NCBI GenBank assembly: GCA_041846575.1
Contig: JBGZFC010000050.1
Location: 1 to 36,770, forward strand
Reading direction: 5' to 3'
Source of the DNA: JBGZFC01 sp041846575
GTDB lineage: Bacteria > Bacteroidota > Bacteroidia > Bacteroidales > Dysgonomonadaceae
Length of the DNA stretch: 36,770 nt
Under the pieces are notes generated by a model. That model was not told the origin of the DNA. It did not search any database and worked only from the letters and a program-made list of their open reading frames with translations. Position numbers and translations under genes: made by a program. Shown here one piece after another: positions 7,678 through 16,015 of this stretch (within the stretch, counting starts at the first letter, position 1; every line of letters starts with the position of its first letter).

Positions 7678-8889
7678 TTAAAAAGCATCAATAGTTTCTT
7701 CAGCGTATAGGTTTGTAACAAGAGTAACGCCTCTACCTGTAAATTCGTTTTTAAACAGGTATTGTGACACTTGATTCTCTTTTTTCATATATGCCTTACG
7801 AGGGATAAGGTATTCCATAATAAAATCGTCATTGTTGTTTATGGTTATCTCTGTTTTAAATTCCCCTTCAACTCCTTTATATTTTCCCTTTAAAGAAAAT
7901 GTAATTTTTATATTTTTCCCAGGGTCAAATTCCATTACTTTTATTTTATTGTGGGTTTGAGCTTTATCCCAATCATAATTCCCGGTAAAATTAATGGTTT
8001 TTATAGCCTTTCTCTTTATTTCCTTTCTACTAAAATGTATCTGCCCTGTATGGTGTTCTCCTAAATTGAATACGGCATCTGCCGGAAATCCCCAATAAAT
8101 AATATATTCAGAACCACCATCAAGCCAGCTATCGTGTTGTTTTGTTGACTGTATTGTTTTTATCATTAATGTACTAACATAACTACCAAGCTCGCCATCT
8201 CTTGTTGAAGAATTATTTTTTTGACGTGGAATGTAGTTAGTAGAAGAATAATTACCCAACTTAAGGTTGACAATGTCTTCTAAAGAAACGTGGTTTTTAT
8301 TTATAACCCATACGGGATTATTTTCAGCATAATTTTCATCAACAACTAAGGTGTCAACAATATAAGTATCTCCATCTTTAATAAACTTATATGCATATGT
8401 TTTATCATCCTCAATATACTGATTGTCATTGTTATTATTAAAGACAATAACAGGTTGGCTTACACCATCCCAATTTTCACTATATGGCCAATATATCTCA
8501 ACATCATTAATTTCAAAAACATCATTAAATGTAGTTGTTCTGAGTGCTTCTCCTTTCAAAGATATGTTTGAATTAATAAAGTTCTTTAATATACTTTTTT
8601 CAGAAACAACACGCGTAGAGGCATCATCGCTTAGTATATCATTAAAATATACACTTTCTTCTAACCCAATACCCAAGGATGACAAAGCCTCTTTATGCAT
8701 AGCTTCAACAATATCTTTTTCGTTAGAAGCCTTTAACTTTAAATTAAGGATAGGGTTTTCTCTTTTAATTGAAATACTTCCGATTTCATTATTGTATTGC
8801 TCTACGATATATAGTTCAGATTTAGAACAAGAGTAGATCGAAATAAAGAGTAATGATAAGCACAAATTTGTTAATAGTTTGATTTTCAC
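7678..8889 (-). CDS. Lipoprotein of unknown function
   Basis: This 403-aa protein starts at a GTG at 8889. It opens with a lipoprotein signal peptide (MKIKLLTNLCLSLLFISIYSC), where Cys21 would be the lipidated residue. The mature part is rich in Asn, Lys, Asp and Ser and lacks recognisable catalytic motifs. The N-terminal third contains a helical stretch (EKDIVEAMHKEALSSLGIGL). The C-terminal half has beta-rich segments such as KNIKITFSLKGKYKGVEGEF. I do not recognise the family. Its partner gene is the small barrel protein downstream. The two genes are enclosed by the direct repeats at 6904-7035 and 9111-9240, which suggests this pair was inserted next to mnmG. A -7-like box lies at 8927-8934. 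Confidence 0.8.
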   Translation of the reverse strand: MKIKLLTNLCLSLLFISIYSCSKSELYIVEQYNNEIGSISIKRENPILNLKLKASNEKDIVEAMHKEALSSLGIGLEESVYFNDILSDDASTRVVSEKSILKNFINSNISLKGEALRTTTFNDVFEINDVEIYWPYSENWDGVSQPVIVFNNNNDNQYIEDDKTYAYKFIKDGDTYIVDTLVVDENYAENNPVWVINKNHVSLEDIVNLKLGNYSSTNYIPRQKNNSSTRDGELGSYVSTLMIKTIQSTKQHDSWLDGGSEYIIYWGFPADAVFNLGEHHTGQIHFSRKEIKRKAIKTINFTGNYDWDKAQTHNKIKVMEFDPGKNIKITFSLKGKYKGVEGEFKTEITINNNDDFIMEYLIPRKAYMKKENQVSQYLFKNEFTGRGVTLVTNLYAEETIDAF

Positions 8890-9058
8890 AATAGTTATAA
8901 TTAATTAAAAATTTTTAAAACGTTCGCAAAGGTAATTCTTTTTTCTTAGAAAAAATGCAAGTTTTTATTCGTTTAACATTTAGGGGTGTTTTTTTTCCGC
9001 TCTATCCGGATGGGCGTTTTAAAGGGATGATGCACAAAACAAGCGTGATTTCGGTATT
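8890..9058. other. Gene-free stretch upstream of the lipoprotein gene
   Basis: Together with the mnmG remnant and repeat copy 2, this forms the gene-free interval 8890-9254. The minus strand reads TACCTTTG at 8927-8934, a fit to TAnnTTTG and the likely promoter box of the lipoprotein gene, with only a CAAG (for CAAA) further upstream. I see no gene, tRNA or strong hairpin in the remainder. Confidence 0.4.
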
Positions 9059-9109
9059 GCAACCGGCGTGCTCGGAGCCTATTACAATAACGTCGTAACT
9101 TAAATTCAA
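9059..9109 (-). pseudogene. mnmG 5' remnant (first 17 codons)
   Basis: Read on minus from 9109, the codons give TTG then NLSYDVIVIGSEHAGC, matching mnmG MNFNYDIIVVGAGHAGC at 11 of 17 residues (counting the start codon). The two sequences align without gaps. The ATG has become TTG and GAG has become GSE, breaking the FAD loop; similarity stops after this point. It is a fragment, not a gene. It shows that the adjoining repeat copy 2 came from the mnmG locus. Confidence 0.8.
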
Positions 9110-9110
9110 T

Positions 9111-9240
9111 TGTAAACGTTTGCAGGATGCAAAGATAGGCAAATTATTTTAGAATTGTTATTTGAGGTGCGATTTGTCGATTACAGTATGCAGTAAATGG
9201 AATAAATTTTTGGTTGTGGCATATAAACTATGTATTTTTG
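9111..9240. repeat. Direct repeat copy 2: upstream region of the AraC gene
   Basis: Near-identical to 6904-7035 (two substitutions over the first 125 bp). This copy ends in a complete Bacteroidota promoter that reads into the AraC-type gene on the plus strand, so the repeat carries a working-looking promoter. Copy 1 has the same promoter with a 2-base longer spacer and no gene behind it. Confidence 0.92.
9209..9240 (+). promoter_or_regulatory. Promoter of the AraC-type regulator
   Basis: TTTG at 9209-9212, a 20-base spacer, then TATTTTTG at 9233-9240. This is a full match to the Bacteroidota primary sigma consensus (TTTG-N19/21-TAnnTTTG). The ATG follows at 9255, so the leader would be about 10 bases or less. 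Confidence 0.7.
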
Positions 9241-9254
9241 TAGAAAAAGCAGCA

Positions 9255-10085
9255 ATGGAAAAAGGACGCGCAGATGAATTGCTTATTATAATTTTGGAAC
9301 ATATCGAGCGTAATTTGCACAAGCCTATTTCTTTGGATGAGATAGCCGATTCGGCTTGTTTGTCGAAATATCATCTGCACCGATTGATGAAAGATTTTCT
9401 CGGACAGCCACTTATTTCATACATTACTCGCATACGGTTAGAGCGTGCATTGATGTATCTGAGAACATCATCTAAAAGTGTCGCAGAAGTTGCGAATGAG
9501 GTTGGTTATCAGAGTGTAAATTCTTTTATAAAGGCTTTTAAAAAACGCTTTGGGGTTGCTCCAAAATCTTTTTTAACTGATTCAGAGTTAAAAAATGCGG
9601 AGATAAAAGGACATTTAACCATACCGGAAACAGCTACTTACGTTAGTTCGATTTATGCTTTGTATGTTCCAGTGATAGGGAGATATGGTGGAGATAATTT
9701 TGACTTGGCTTGGTCGGATTTGTTGAAATATGCTCGCGAAAAAAATCTTTTGACCGAAAAAACTCGCTATTTGGGTATTTATTTTGATGACCCTTCGGTT
9801 ACGGATGAGAAATATTGTAGAACTTACCTTTGTGTAACGGTGGATAGAAATATAAAGTCAGAAAAACCATATATTTCAACATTGAAAATTGATGCAGGAT
9901 TTTACTTCGTATATACTTTTAGAGGGGAATATTCTGAATTATCAAATGTATATAAATACATATTCAATACCGAGACTCCGTTGGTACACCAATATCGAAC
10001 CCATTTTGAGGAATATTTAGAATATGATGATAAAGAACTTCCAACAACACGTATATTTATTCCCATTGTAAAAACAGCAAGATAG
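9255..10085 (+). CDS. AraC family regulator with GyrI-like effector domain
   Basis: The protein is 276 aa. The double helix-turn-helix of the AraC/XylS family occupies about residues 8-105 (ISLDEIADSACLSKYHLHRLMKDFLG, then VAEVANEVGYQSVNSFIKAFKKRFG, with PKSFL at the end). The rest, from about 120 to 270, has the GyrI-like small-molecule-binding fold found in Rob and BmrR relatives (YVPVIGRYGGDN; GFYFVYTFRGEY; PTTRIFIPIV). I chose the ATG at 9255. An upstream frame from 9162 would start with GTG or similar inside the duplicated repeat and place residues before the HTH that lie ahead of the promoter. The two genes downstream, a zinc ribbon and a ClbS/DfsB protein, are likely targets; that is inference from position. 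Confidence 0.92.
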   Translation: MEKGRADELLIIILEHIERNLHKPISLDEIADSACLSKYHLHRLMKDFLGQPLISYITRIRLERALMYLRTSSKSVAEVANEVGYQSVNSFIKAFKKRFGVAPKSFLTDSELKNAEIKGHLTIPETATYVSSIYALYVPVIGRYGGDNFDLAWSDLLKYAREKNLLTEKTRYLGIYFDDPSVTDEKYCRTYLCVTVDRNIKSEKPYISTLKIDAGFYFVYTFRGEYSELSNVYKYIFNTETPLVHQYRTHFEEYLEYDDKELPTTRIFIPIVKTAR

Positions 10086-10102
10086 GATAACTTTAAATCT
10101 CC

Positions 10103-10187
10103 TGCTTGTTGTATCTTTGTTCTATTAATCAGCACAAGTAAGAAAAATTAAAATACTGTCCTACAAAGCTGTTTTTTGCAACAAGCA
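10103..10187 (+). promoter_or_regulatory. Promoter and long-range inverted repeat before the zinc-ribbon gene
   Basis: TATCTTTG at 10112-10119 fits the -7 consensus; no clear -33 TTTG is seen. It lies between the two arms of a distant 9-bp inverted repeat, TGCTTGTTG at 10103-10111 and CAACAAGCA at 10179-10187. Transcripts from here would have a leader of about 115 bases before the ATG at 10243. The arms could pair in the RNA or mark regulator half-sites. Confidence 0.4.
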
Positions 10188-10242
10188 AGATAACGCATAT
10201 AAAGACACCCGAATAAGGAGTTGAATATTAAAACGTAGTAAA

Positions 10243-10506
10243 ATGAACACTAAAAACAAATTTTGCCAAAGTTGCGGAATGCCAATGAAAAATGACCCGC
10301 AAGACGGCGGAACGAATGCCGACGGCAGCAAGAATGAGAAGTATTGTAGCTATTGTTATCAAAACGGTGAGTTTACATTTAACGGAACGGTATCCGAATT
10401 TCAGGAGTTTTGCCGTCAGAAAATGATTGAAGGCGGACACAACAGATTTATGGCGTGGATGTTCACACGCGGTATGAAACGATTGGAAAGATGGAAGACA
10501 TATTAA
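10243..10506 (+). CDS. Small zinc-ribbon protein
   Basis: This 87-aa protein has two Cys pairs, FCQSCGMPM at residues 7-15 and KYCSYCYQNG at about 33-42. That is the putative zinc-ribbon family (Zn_ribbon_2) found widely as a stand-alone domain in bacteria. The C-terminal half is helical (FQEFCRQKM; MFTRGMKRLERW). An AAGGAG-like purine stretch (aataaggagttg) lies upstream, though some 25 bases from the ATG. It ends 12 bases before the ClbS-like gene, so the two form a small operon. The molecular function of the family is not known; a regulatory or metal-binding role is a guess. Confidence 0.88.
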   Translation: MNTKNKFCQSCGMPMKNDPQDGGTNADGSKNEKYCSYCYQNGEFTFNGTVSEFQEFCRQKMIEGGHNRFMAWMFTRGMKRLERWKTY

Positions 10507-10518
10507 AGGAATAAAACG

Positions 10519-11061
10519 ATGGCAAGAGCTACAACAAAAACCGATTTAATAACGATGGCGGATGCGCAATTTGAAAAAATGTGGCAACTCATCGAAACAA
10601 TGAGCGAAGAGCAGCAAAACGTTGCATTTAGCGTAGAAATGGCTATGGCAGGTAAAGAGGCACATTGGAGCAGGGATAAAAATATGCGTGATGTTCTTGT
10701 GCATTTGTACGAATGGCATAATTTACTAATCACTTGGATAAAATCCAACAGCAATGGAAAAGCAAGTCCGTTTTTGCCTGAGCCATACAATTGGAAAACC
10801 TATCCTGCAATGAACGTAGAGTTTTGGGAAAAACATCAAGATACGCCATTGATTGACGCAAAGAAATTGCTCATGGACAGTCATAAAAATGTTATGAAGT
10901 TGATAGATGGCTTTTCTAATGAAGAGTTGTTTGCTAAAGGAATATTTGCCTGGACGGGGACTACTACATTGGGAGCATATTGTGTTTCAGCGACTTCGAG
11001 CCATTACGACTGGGCGATAAAGAAGATAAAAAAGCACAAAAAAATGTTGAGTGAATTGTAG
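10519..11061 (+). CDS. ClbS/DfsB family four-helix bundle protein
   Basis: The 180-aa protein is a full-length member of the ClbS/DfsB family (DUF1706). Landmarks are the N-terminal helix (MARATTKTDLITMADAQFEKM), the motif MRDVLVHLYEWHNLLITWI, the LPEPYNWKTYPAMN segment and the late SHYDWAIKKIKKHKK. ClbS itself is a cyclopropane hydrolase that protects E. coli from its own colibactin, but most family members stand far from any genotoxin cluster and have no assigned substrate. No polyketide genes are visible here. It is co-directional with an AraC/GyrI regulator and a zinc-ribbon protein, consistent with a small stress or xenobiotic response unit. It converges on the next gene with an 18-base gap. 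Confidence 0.9.
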   Translation: MARATTKTDLITMADAQFEKMWQLIETMSEEQQNVAFSVEMAMAGKEAHWSRDKNMRDVLVHLYEWHNLLITWIKSNSNGKASPFLPEPYNWKTYPAMNVEFWEKHQDTPLIDAKKLLMDSHKNVMKLIDGFSNEELFAKGIFAWTGTTTLGAYCVSATSSHYDWAIKKIKKHKKMLSEL

Positions 11062-11079
11062 CATCTCTGTTCCCTAATT

Positions 11080-12030
11080 TTACCTCACTTTTATTTTCAA
11101 AAACACCGGTAAATGGTCGCTGTATCCGCCTGTGTAACCTTTTCGATAGGTCCTGTTGGCGGTAGGTCGTCCGTTTTGGTCAAAATGCAGCAAATATTTG
11201 GGATTGAAAACATCGGCGTATTCTGCTTTACAATCAAAGTTATCGGATAAGAGCATATTGCCCGAAACGATAATTTGGTCGAACAGTAGCCACCCTTTGT
11301 GGTACGTGGTGCCGATACCTCTTTTATGACGCGGATAAAGAAGATTGTAGAGCGTGTGTGGATATGGGTTTTCGGTTGGTGCTTGCGCTCCCAATACTTC
11401 AGCCACACTGTTGTCGTGGGGCGTATCGTTGAAGTCGCCCATAATCAGAATGTTGTCGGAAGAATTTTGTTCTATTGTTTTGAGCACGGCGTTGCGTAGT
11501 TCGCTTGCCGCGAAATAGCGTCGCGGCTCGGATTTATCGGTTCCCTCAAGTCGTGACGGAAAGTGCGTAATGAAAATGTGCAGCATTTCGCCAAAGGCTG
11601 TTTTGCCCGTAACATGGAGAATATCGCGTGTACGTTCTTCAATACCAGGCAGATGAACGAGAATTGGTGTGGAATGCAACACTCTGAATGTTTGTGTGTT
11701 GTAAATCATTGCTACATCCGAACCACGTTCGTCGGGACTGTCGTAGTGCACAAAGCTGTAGTGGCGAATTCCCTGCCGGTGCAGTTCGTCCACAATTGCC
11801 ATCATCACGGTTTTGTTTTCTATTTCCGCCAAACCGATAATGTCGGGCAAGGAGGGTTTTACAATATCGCGAATTACATTTGTTAACTTTTCCACCTTAT
11901 CGTTGAATCGCTTTTCGGTCCATTTATGCTGTCCGCGTGGCGTGAAATCGTCGTCTATCGTGGCAGGGTCATCCACGGTGTCGTAGAAATTCTCGGTATT
12001 ATAAAACATCAATGAAAACAGACTTTGCAT
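11080..12030 (-). CDS. Endonuclease/exonuclease/phosphatase family protein
   Basis: The 316-aa protein has the EEP fold landmarks: FYNTENFYDT at about 9-18, the metal-binding Glu in GLAEIENK, the GDFND motif and a terminal SDHLPVFLKI. These bind divalent metal and attack phosphodiester or phosphomonoester bonds. There is no signal peptide, which points to a cytoplasmic enzyme. Family members range from nucleases to sphingomyelinases and inositol phosphatases, so the substrate cannot be fixed. It follows ybeY by about 50 bases on the same strand. Confidence 0.92.
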   Translation of the reverse strand: MQSLFSLMFYNTENFYDTVDDPATIDDDFTPRGQHKWTEKRFNDKVEKLTNVIRDIVKPSLPDIIGLAEIENKTVMMAIVDELHRQGIRHYSFVHYDSPDERGSDVAMIYNTQTFRVLHSTPILVHLPGIEERTRDILHVTGKTAFGEMLHIFITHFPSRLEGTDKSEPRRYFAASELRNAVLKTIEQNSSDNILIMGDFNDTPHDNSVAEVLGAQAPTENPYPHTLYNLLYPRHKRGIGTTYHKGWLLFDQIIVSGNMLLSDNFDCKAEYADVFNPKYLLHFDQNGRPTANRTYRKGYTGGYSDHLPVFLKIKVR

Positions 12031-12081
12031 AGCTTTGGGGTCGGGCGGTTTACATTTGTTTGCAACGAGAATCTACATTTG

Positions 12082-12498
12082 TTATAACAAGGATAGTTTC
12101 AGAGCGTTATTTTCCGCTTGACGCATCTTTTTGGCGTCGGCTTCGGTTTTGTCATCAATGCCGCACAGATGCAGTATGCCGTGGATAATGACACGATGCA
12201 GTTCTTCGATAAAATCGGTTTGATACTTTTGTGAATTGCTGCGAACAGTATCCAGGCTGATGAAGATGTCGCCCGAAATTTTATTACCCTCCGAGTAATC
12301 GAACGTGATGATGTCTGTGTAAAAATCGTGCGAAAGGTACTGACGATTTATCTCTAAAATCTTTTCATCGTTACAGAAAAGATAAGATATGTCGCCAACC
12401 TTTTTATTGTAACTCTCGGCAACGGATTGTATCCATTTTTTTGTTGTTTGCCTTTTTATTTTCGGGAAAGTAATATTTTCTGCTTGAAATATAATCAT
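12082..12498 (-). CDS. ybeY: Endoribonuclease YbeY / 16S rRNA maturation factor
   Basis: YbeY is a zinc endoribonuclease needed for 16S rRNA 3' maturation and ribosome quality control. The 138-aa protein has the usual SYLFCNDEKILEINRQYLSHDFYTDIITF lead-in (residues about 38-67) and the metal motif HGILHLCGID near residue 110. The standard motif is HxxxHxxGxDH; here the third ligand position reads Asp (GIDD), as I would expect for a Bacteroidota variant. It lies 42 bases after the SpmA/B gene on the same strand. Confidence 0.93.
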   Translation of the reverse strand: MIIFQAENITFPKIKRQTTKKWIQSVAESYNKKVGDISYLFCNDEKILEINRQYLSHDFYTDIITFDYSEGNKISGDIFISLDTVRSNSQKYQTDFIEELHRVIIHGILHLCGIDDKTEADAKKMRQAENNALKLSLL

Positions 12499-12540
12499 AA
12501 TATTGAGTGTATTATATTGATGTGTATTGTTTGACTTATT

Positions 12541-13773
12541 TTATCCGAAGAACAGATAACTTACAAATATTGCAGCTATAACTCCTGCCAAATCCGCCAA
12601 AAGTGCGTAAGGAACAGTGTAGCGACTGTTTTTTATGTTCACGGCACCGTAGTAAACAGCTACAATATAGAAAGTAGTATCCGTAGCTCCTTGTAGTACG
12701 CCCGATAATCTTCCGGCAAACGAATCGGCACCGTAAATCCTCATCGTGTCAATCATCATTCCGCGTGCACCGCTTCCGCTCAAAGGCTTAATAAGTGCGG
12801 TAGGCATTCCGTCCACCCAGCGAGTGTCTAAACCTAAGAATGCCACGCCCGATCTTAATCCGTCCATTAAAAAATCCATTGCTCCCGATGCTCGGAAAAC
12901 CCCAATACCGACAAGTAGAGCAATCAGATAGGGGATAATGCGTACGGCAGTATTGAAACCCTCTTTTGCACCGTCAATAAAAGCCTCGAAAACATTGATT
13001 TTTTGCCTCATACCTTTCAGTAGAAACAGGATGATGATGGAAAATAATATCAGATTGGCTGCCAATCCCGATACTTTGGATACCTGCTCTTGATTCATGG
13101 ATTGAAACAGTAAAATCGTACCGACGATAATCGCGGATAGTGTGCCGAAAAATCCTAAAATAGCTTTGTTGAAAATCCCTATCCCCTGTTTGATGCACAC
13201 GGCAATCACACCTGCCAATGTGGCAAAGAATGTAGCAATCATAATGGGTATAAATACATCAGAAGGGTTGGCAGCTCCCATCTGAGCACGATATACCATC
13301 ACGGTTACCGGTATCAATGTAAGTCCCGAAGCGTTGAGTACCAAAAACATAATCATTGGGTTAGACGCCACGTTTTTGTTGGCATTCAGCGTTTGCATAT
13401 CCTCCATGGCTTTCAGTCCGAAGGGCGTAGCCGCATTATCCAATCCAAGCATATTTGCCGAAATATTCATCAGCATGGATGCCGCAGCAGGATGTCCTTT
13501 CGGAATATCGGGGAAAAGTTTGGAAAAAAGCGGTGCGACCGCTCTCGAAAACACTCCAACCATTCCGCCACGTTCTCCTATTTTCATCACGCCCATCCAT
13601 AGCGAGAGTACGCCTGTGAGTCCGAGTGAAATTTCAAATCCGAGTTTTGCTGTGCCGAATGTAGAGTTCATTATTTCGGTAAAAATTGTTGTGTCGCCAA
13701 AGAATATGAGTTTTACCAGAGCCACAACAAAGGCAATAACGAAAAAAGCAATCCAAATATAATTTAAAACCAT
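12541..13773 (-). CDS. SpmA-SpmB fusion (nucleoside-recognition Gate domain membrane protein)
   Basis: The 410-aa protein is highly hydrophobic with about ten predicted membrane segments. The first half carries the SpmA-like Gate motif (AAASMLMNISANMLGLDNAATPFG, residues about 96-119). The second half repeats the fold as an SpmB-like domain (MPTALIKPLSGSGARGMM; GATDTTFYIVAVYYGAV). In spore formers, SpmA and SpmB are separate proteins acting in spore core dehydration. In non-sporulating Bacteroidota they occur as one fused polypeptide of unknown role, so sporulation should not be inferred. A -7-like box TAACTTTG lies on the minus strand at 13806-13813. Confidence 0.9.
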   Translation of the reverse strand: MVLNYIWIAFFVIAFVVALVKLIFFGDTTIFTEIMNSTFGTAKLGFEISLGLTGVLSLWMGVMKIGERGGMVGVFSRAVAPLFSKLFPDIPKGHPAAASMLMNISANMLGLDNAATPFGLKAMEDMQTLNANKNVASNPMIMFLVLNASGLTLIPVTVMVYRAQMGAANPSDVFIPIMIATFFATLAGVIAVCIKQGIGIFNKAILGFFGTLSAIIVGTILLFQSMNQEQVSKVSGLAANLILFSIIILFLLKGMRQKINVFEAFIDGAKEGFNTAVRIIPYLIALLVGIGVFRASGAMDFLMDGLRSGVAFLGLDTRWVDGMPTALIKPLSGSGARGMMIDTMRIYGADSFAGRLSGVLQGATDTTFYIVAVYYGAVNIKNSRYTVPYALLADLAGVIAAIFVSYLFFG

Positions 13774-13874
13774 AGAAAGAGGGTTTTAGGTCTGTAATAC
13801 GGTTCCAAAGTTACAATTTATCGTAAATTTTAGAAAGAGAAAAAGATTTTATTTATTTAAAATCTAAACATAAA

Positions 13875-13906
13875 TTTAAAAGATTGATTAAAATTTATTA
13901 TATTTG
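13875..13906 (+). promoter_or_regulatory. Promoter of the HhH outer-membrane protein
   Basis: TTTA at 13875-13878 (one off TTTG), a 20-base spacer, and TATATTTG at 13899-13906, a full TAnnTTTG match. The ATG is at 13938 with a GGAAAGGAGAG ribosome-binding site at 13921, stronger than most here. Confidence 0.6.
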
Positions 13907-13937
13907 TAAATATTTATATCGGAAAGGAGAGAATTAC

Positions 13938-16001
13938 ATGAAGACTAAAATTGCATTTTTCTTCTTATTATTTTCATTTTGTTGCTTTGTGAATAGTTTC
14001 TCGCAACAGAATGATTGGAGAGCCTATTTAGAACAAATGGCTGAAGATATGGCTGATGATGACTCGGGCACAGAAAACTTTATGATTGATAATATATATG
14101 AAGAGTTAGTTTCATTAGAGAATAGTCCCTTAAATTTGAATACGCTAACATTGAGTGATATCGAGAAAATACCATTTCTATCAGTTGACCAATCGCAAAG
14201 TATTATCAGTTTTTTGGAAAAAAATCGTCCTGTTTATACCGTTTTTGAGTTGAGAAACGTACCTCTTTTGGACTACAATACTGTAGAGTTGATTTTGCCG
14301 TTTTTCTACGCAGGAGAAATGGAGAAAAGGAAGTTGACGGTTGAAGACATTGCAAAGTACGGAAAACACGAAATCAATTTCAGGCTTGACAAAACGCTGA
14401 ACAAAAGAGCCGGATACGGCGAGTTTCCCGACAGTGTTTTAGAGCAATATCCCAACAGAAAATATCAAGGTGAGGATTTTTACAATTCATTCAAATACTC
14501 TTTCAAATATCAAGATAAAGTGCAAATGGGTGTCGTAGGCGAAAAAGATGCTGGCGAACCTTTTTTTAAGCAGGGATATCAGAAAGGATATGATCATTAT
14601 GGATTTCACTTTGTTTTGAAGGATATGGGTGTTGTCAAAACATTAGCTGTAGGCGATTATCGGTTGTCATTTGGACAAGGATTGATATTAAACAACGATT
14701 TTATGTTATCCAAAGCATGGGCGATAAATAATATCGTTCGTAATTCGCAAGGACCTAAGCGACACTTCTCAACCGCAGAATACGGTTTCTACAGAGGCGG
14801 AGCAGTTGTTGTGGAAGTAAAAAATGTTGATTTAACAGTGTTCTATTCGAATAAAAGATTTGATGCTAACTTATCAAAAGAAAATGAGATAACTTCATTC
14901 AAAACAGATGGTTATCACAGGACATTGGGCGAGTTGGCTAAAAAGAATAATGCCCGTGAGCAAGTTGTCGGGGCAAGAGCCAAGTATCGTTTTCGGGATT
15001 TACAAATCGGACTAAACGCTGTGTACCATGTTTATGATAAGCCGTTAAATCCGACTTACAGAATATATAACCATTATTACTTGCGAGATAAATCAAACTT
15101 TAATGCAAGTATTGACTACTCTTATAGGTGGAACGATTTTGTTTTTGGAGGCGAAACTGCTCGGGCTAAAAACGGAGCAACAGCCACTACCAATATGGTG
15201 CAATATTCGCCCTCGTCCGAATTTGCAATCTTTGCCAAGTGGCGTTATCTTCCGATAACATACAATGCCTTGCATGCACGGACGTTTTCCGAAAGCAACC
15301 GAGTACAAAACGAGCAAGGTTTTTATGTAGGCACAACGTTCAATCCGTTTAGAAATGTATCTATAACGTCTTATATCGATTTTTTCAAATTTCCTTGGCT
15401 CAAATATTCCGTTGATACTCCTTCAAAAGGGTCGGATTTCTATCTGTCAGGAAGTTACTCTATCCATAATAAGTCTAATATTGAAATTCGTTATCGATAT
15501 AAGCAGATGGAAAAAAATTTTACTTTGCCCGACGATAAAGTAGCAAGAGTTCTACCTTATACCGTTCAAAAGCTTAGATTAAGGTATAACAATACCGTGA
15601 AAAATACATGGAATTTCATAACCACTATAGATGGAGCAATGTATAACCGGAATTATTTTGCAACGGAAAAGGGTTTTATGGTGTCTCAAAATATAGGTTA
15701 CAGAGGCTCAAAAAATATAACGGGAGACTTCTTCTTTGGATATTTCAATGCCGATTCGTATAGCGTGCGACTATTTTCGTATGAAAAAAATATTTTATCT
15801 TCGTTTTATATGCCTTCATTTTACGGCAAAGGCATCAGATTGGCTCTTTCGGCAAGATGCAATATTACAAATAAATTGTCGTTTTCAATAAAATGCGGAC
15901 ACACACGTTATTTTAACAGAGAAACAATTGGGTCAGGCACCGAGCTGATTAACGGGAATAGCCGAACCGATATCTATTCTTATTTAAGATGGAGATTTTG
16001 A
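13938..16001 (+). CDS. Helix-hairpin-helix domain outer-membrane protein
   Basis: The 687-aa protein begins at the ATG at 13938, giving a clean signal peptide (MKTKIAFFFLLFSFCCFVNS, cleavage near SFSQQ). Residues about 45-130 contain two helix-hairpin-helix-like repeats (LNLNTLTLSDIEKIPFLS; PVYTVFELRNVPLLDYNTVEL), similar to ComEA-type HhH. From about 150 to the end the sequence is a series of amphipathic beta strands (YNSFKYSFKYQDKVQMGVVGEKD; LAVGDYRLSFGQGLIL) ending in YSYLRWRF, the terminal aromatic expected of an outer-membrane barrel. Such HhH-plus-barrel proteins recur in Bacteroidota and are uncharacterised; DNA uptake is an attractive but untested idea because of the HhH. A longer reading from 13884 would remove the signal peptide. 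Confidence 0.88.
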   Translation: MKTKIAFFFLLFSFCCFVNSFSQQNDWRAYLEQMAEDMADDDSGTENFMIDNIYEELVSLENSPLNLNTLTLSDIEKIPFLSVDQSQSIISFLEKNRPVYTVFELRNVPLLDYNTVELILPFFYAGEMEKRKLTVEDIAKYGKHEINFRLDKTLNKRAGYGEFPDSVLEQYPNRKYQGEDFYNSFKYSFKYQDKVQMGVVGEKDAGEPFFKQGYQKGYDHYGFHFVLKDMGVVKTLAVGDYRLSFGQGLILNNDFMLSKAWAINNIVRNSQGPKRHFSTAEYGFYRGGAVVVEVKNVDLTVFYSNKRFDANLSKENEITSFKTDGYHRTLGELAKKNNAREQVVGARAKYRFRDLQIGLNAVYHVYDKPLNPTYRIYNHYYLRDKSNFNASIDYSYRWNDFVFGGETARAKNGATATTNMVQYSPSSEFAIFAKWRYLPITYNALHARTFSESNRVQNEQGFYVGTTFNPFRNVSITSYIDFFKFPWLKYSVDTPSKGSDFYLSGSYSIHNKSNIEIRYRYKQMEKNFTLPDDKVARVLPYTVQKLRLRYNNTVKNTWNFITTIDGAMYNRNYFATEKGFMVSQNIGYRGSKNITGDFFFGYFNADSYSVRLFSYEKNILSSFYMPSFYGKGIRLALSARCNITNKLSFSIKCGHTRYFNRETIGSGTELINGNSRTDIYSYLRWRF

Positions 16002-16015
16002 GAAAAACCGATATT

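Noticed and set aside
9162..9254. Earlier start for the AraC-type gene
   Set aside because: These codons lie in the duplicated non-coding segment and upstream of the predicted transcription start.
12541..13773. Evidence for sporulation from the SpmA/B homologue
   Set aside because: The fused form is usual in non-sporulating Bacteroidota and no other sporulation gene is present.
13774..13937. Earlier start (13884) of the HhH outer-membrane protein
   Set aside because: It would bury the signal peptide and begin before the predicted promoter box.
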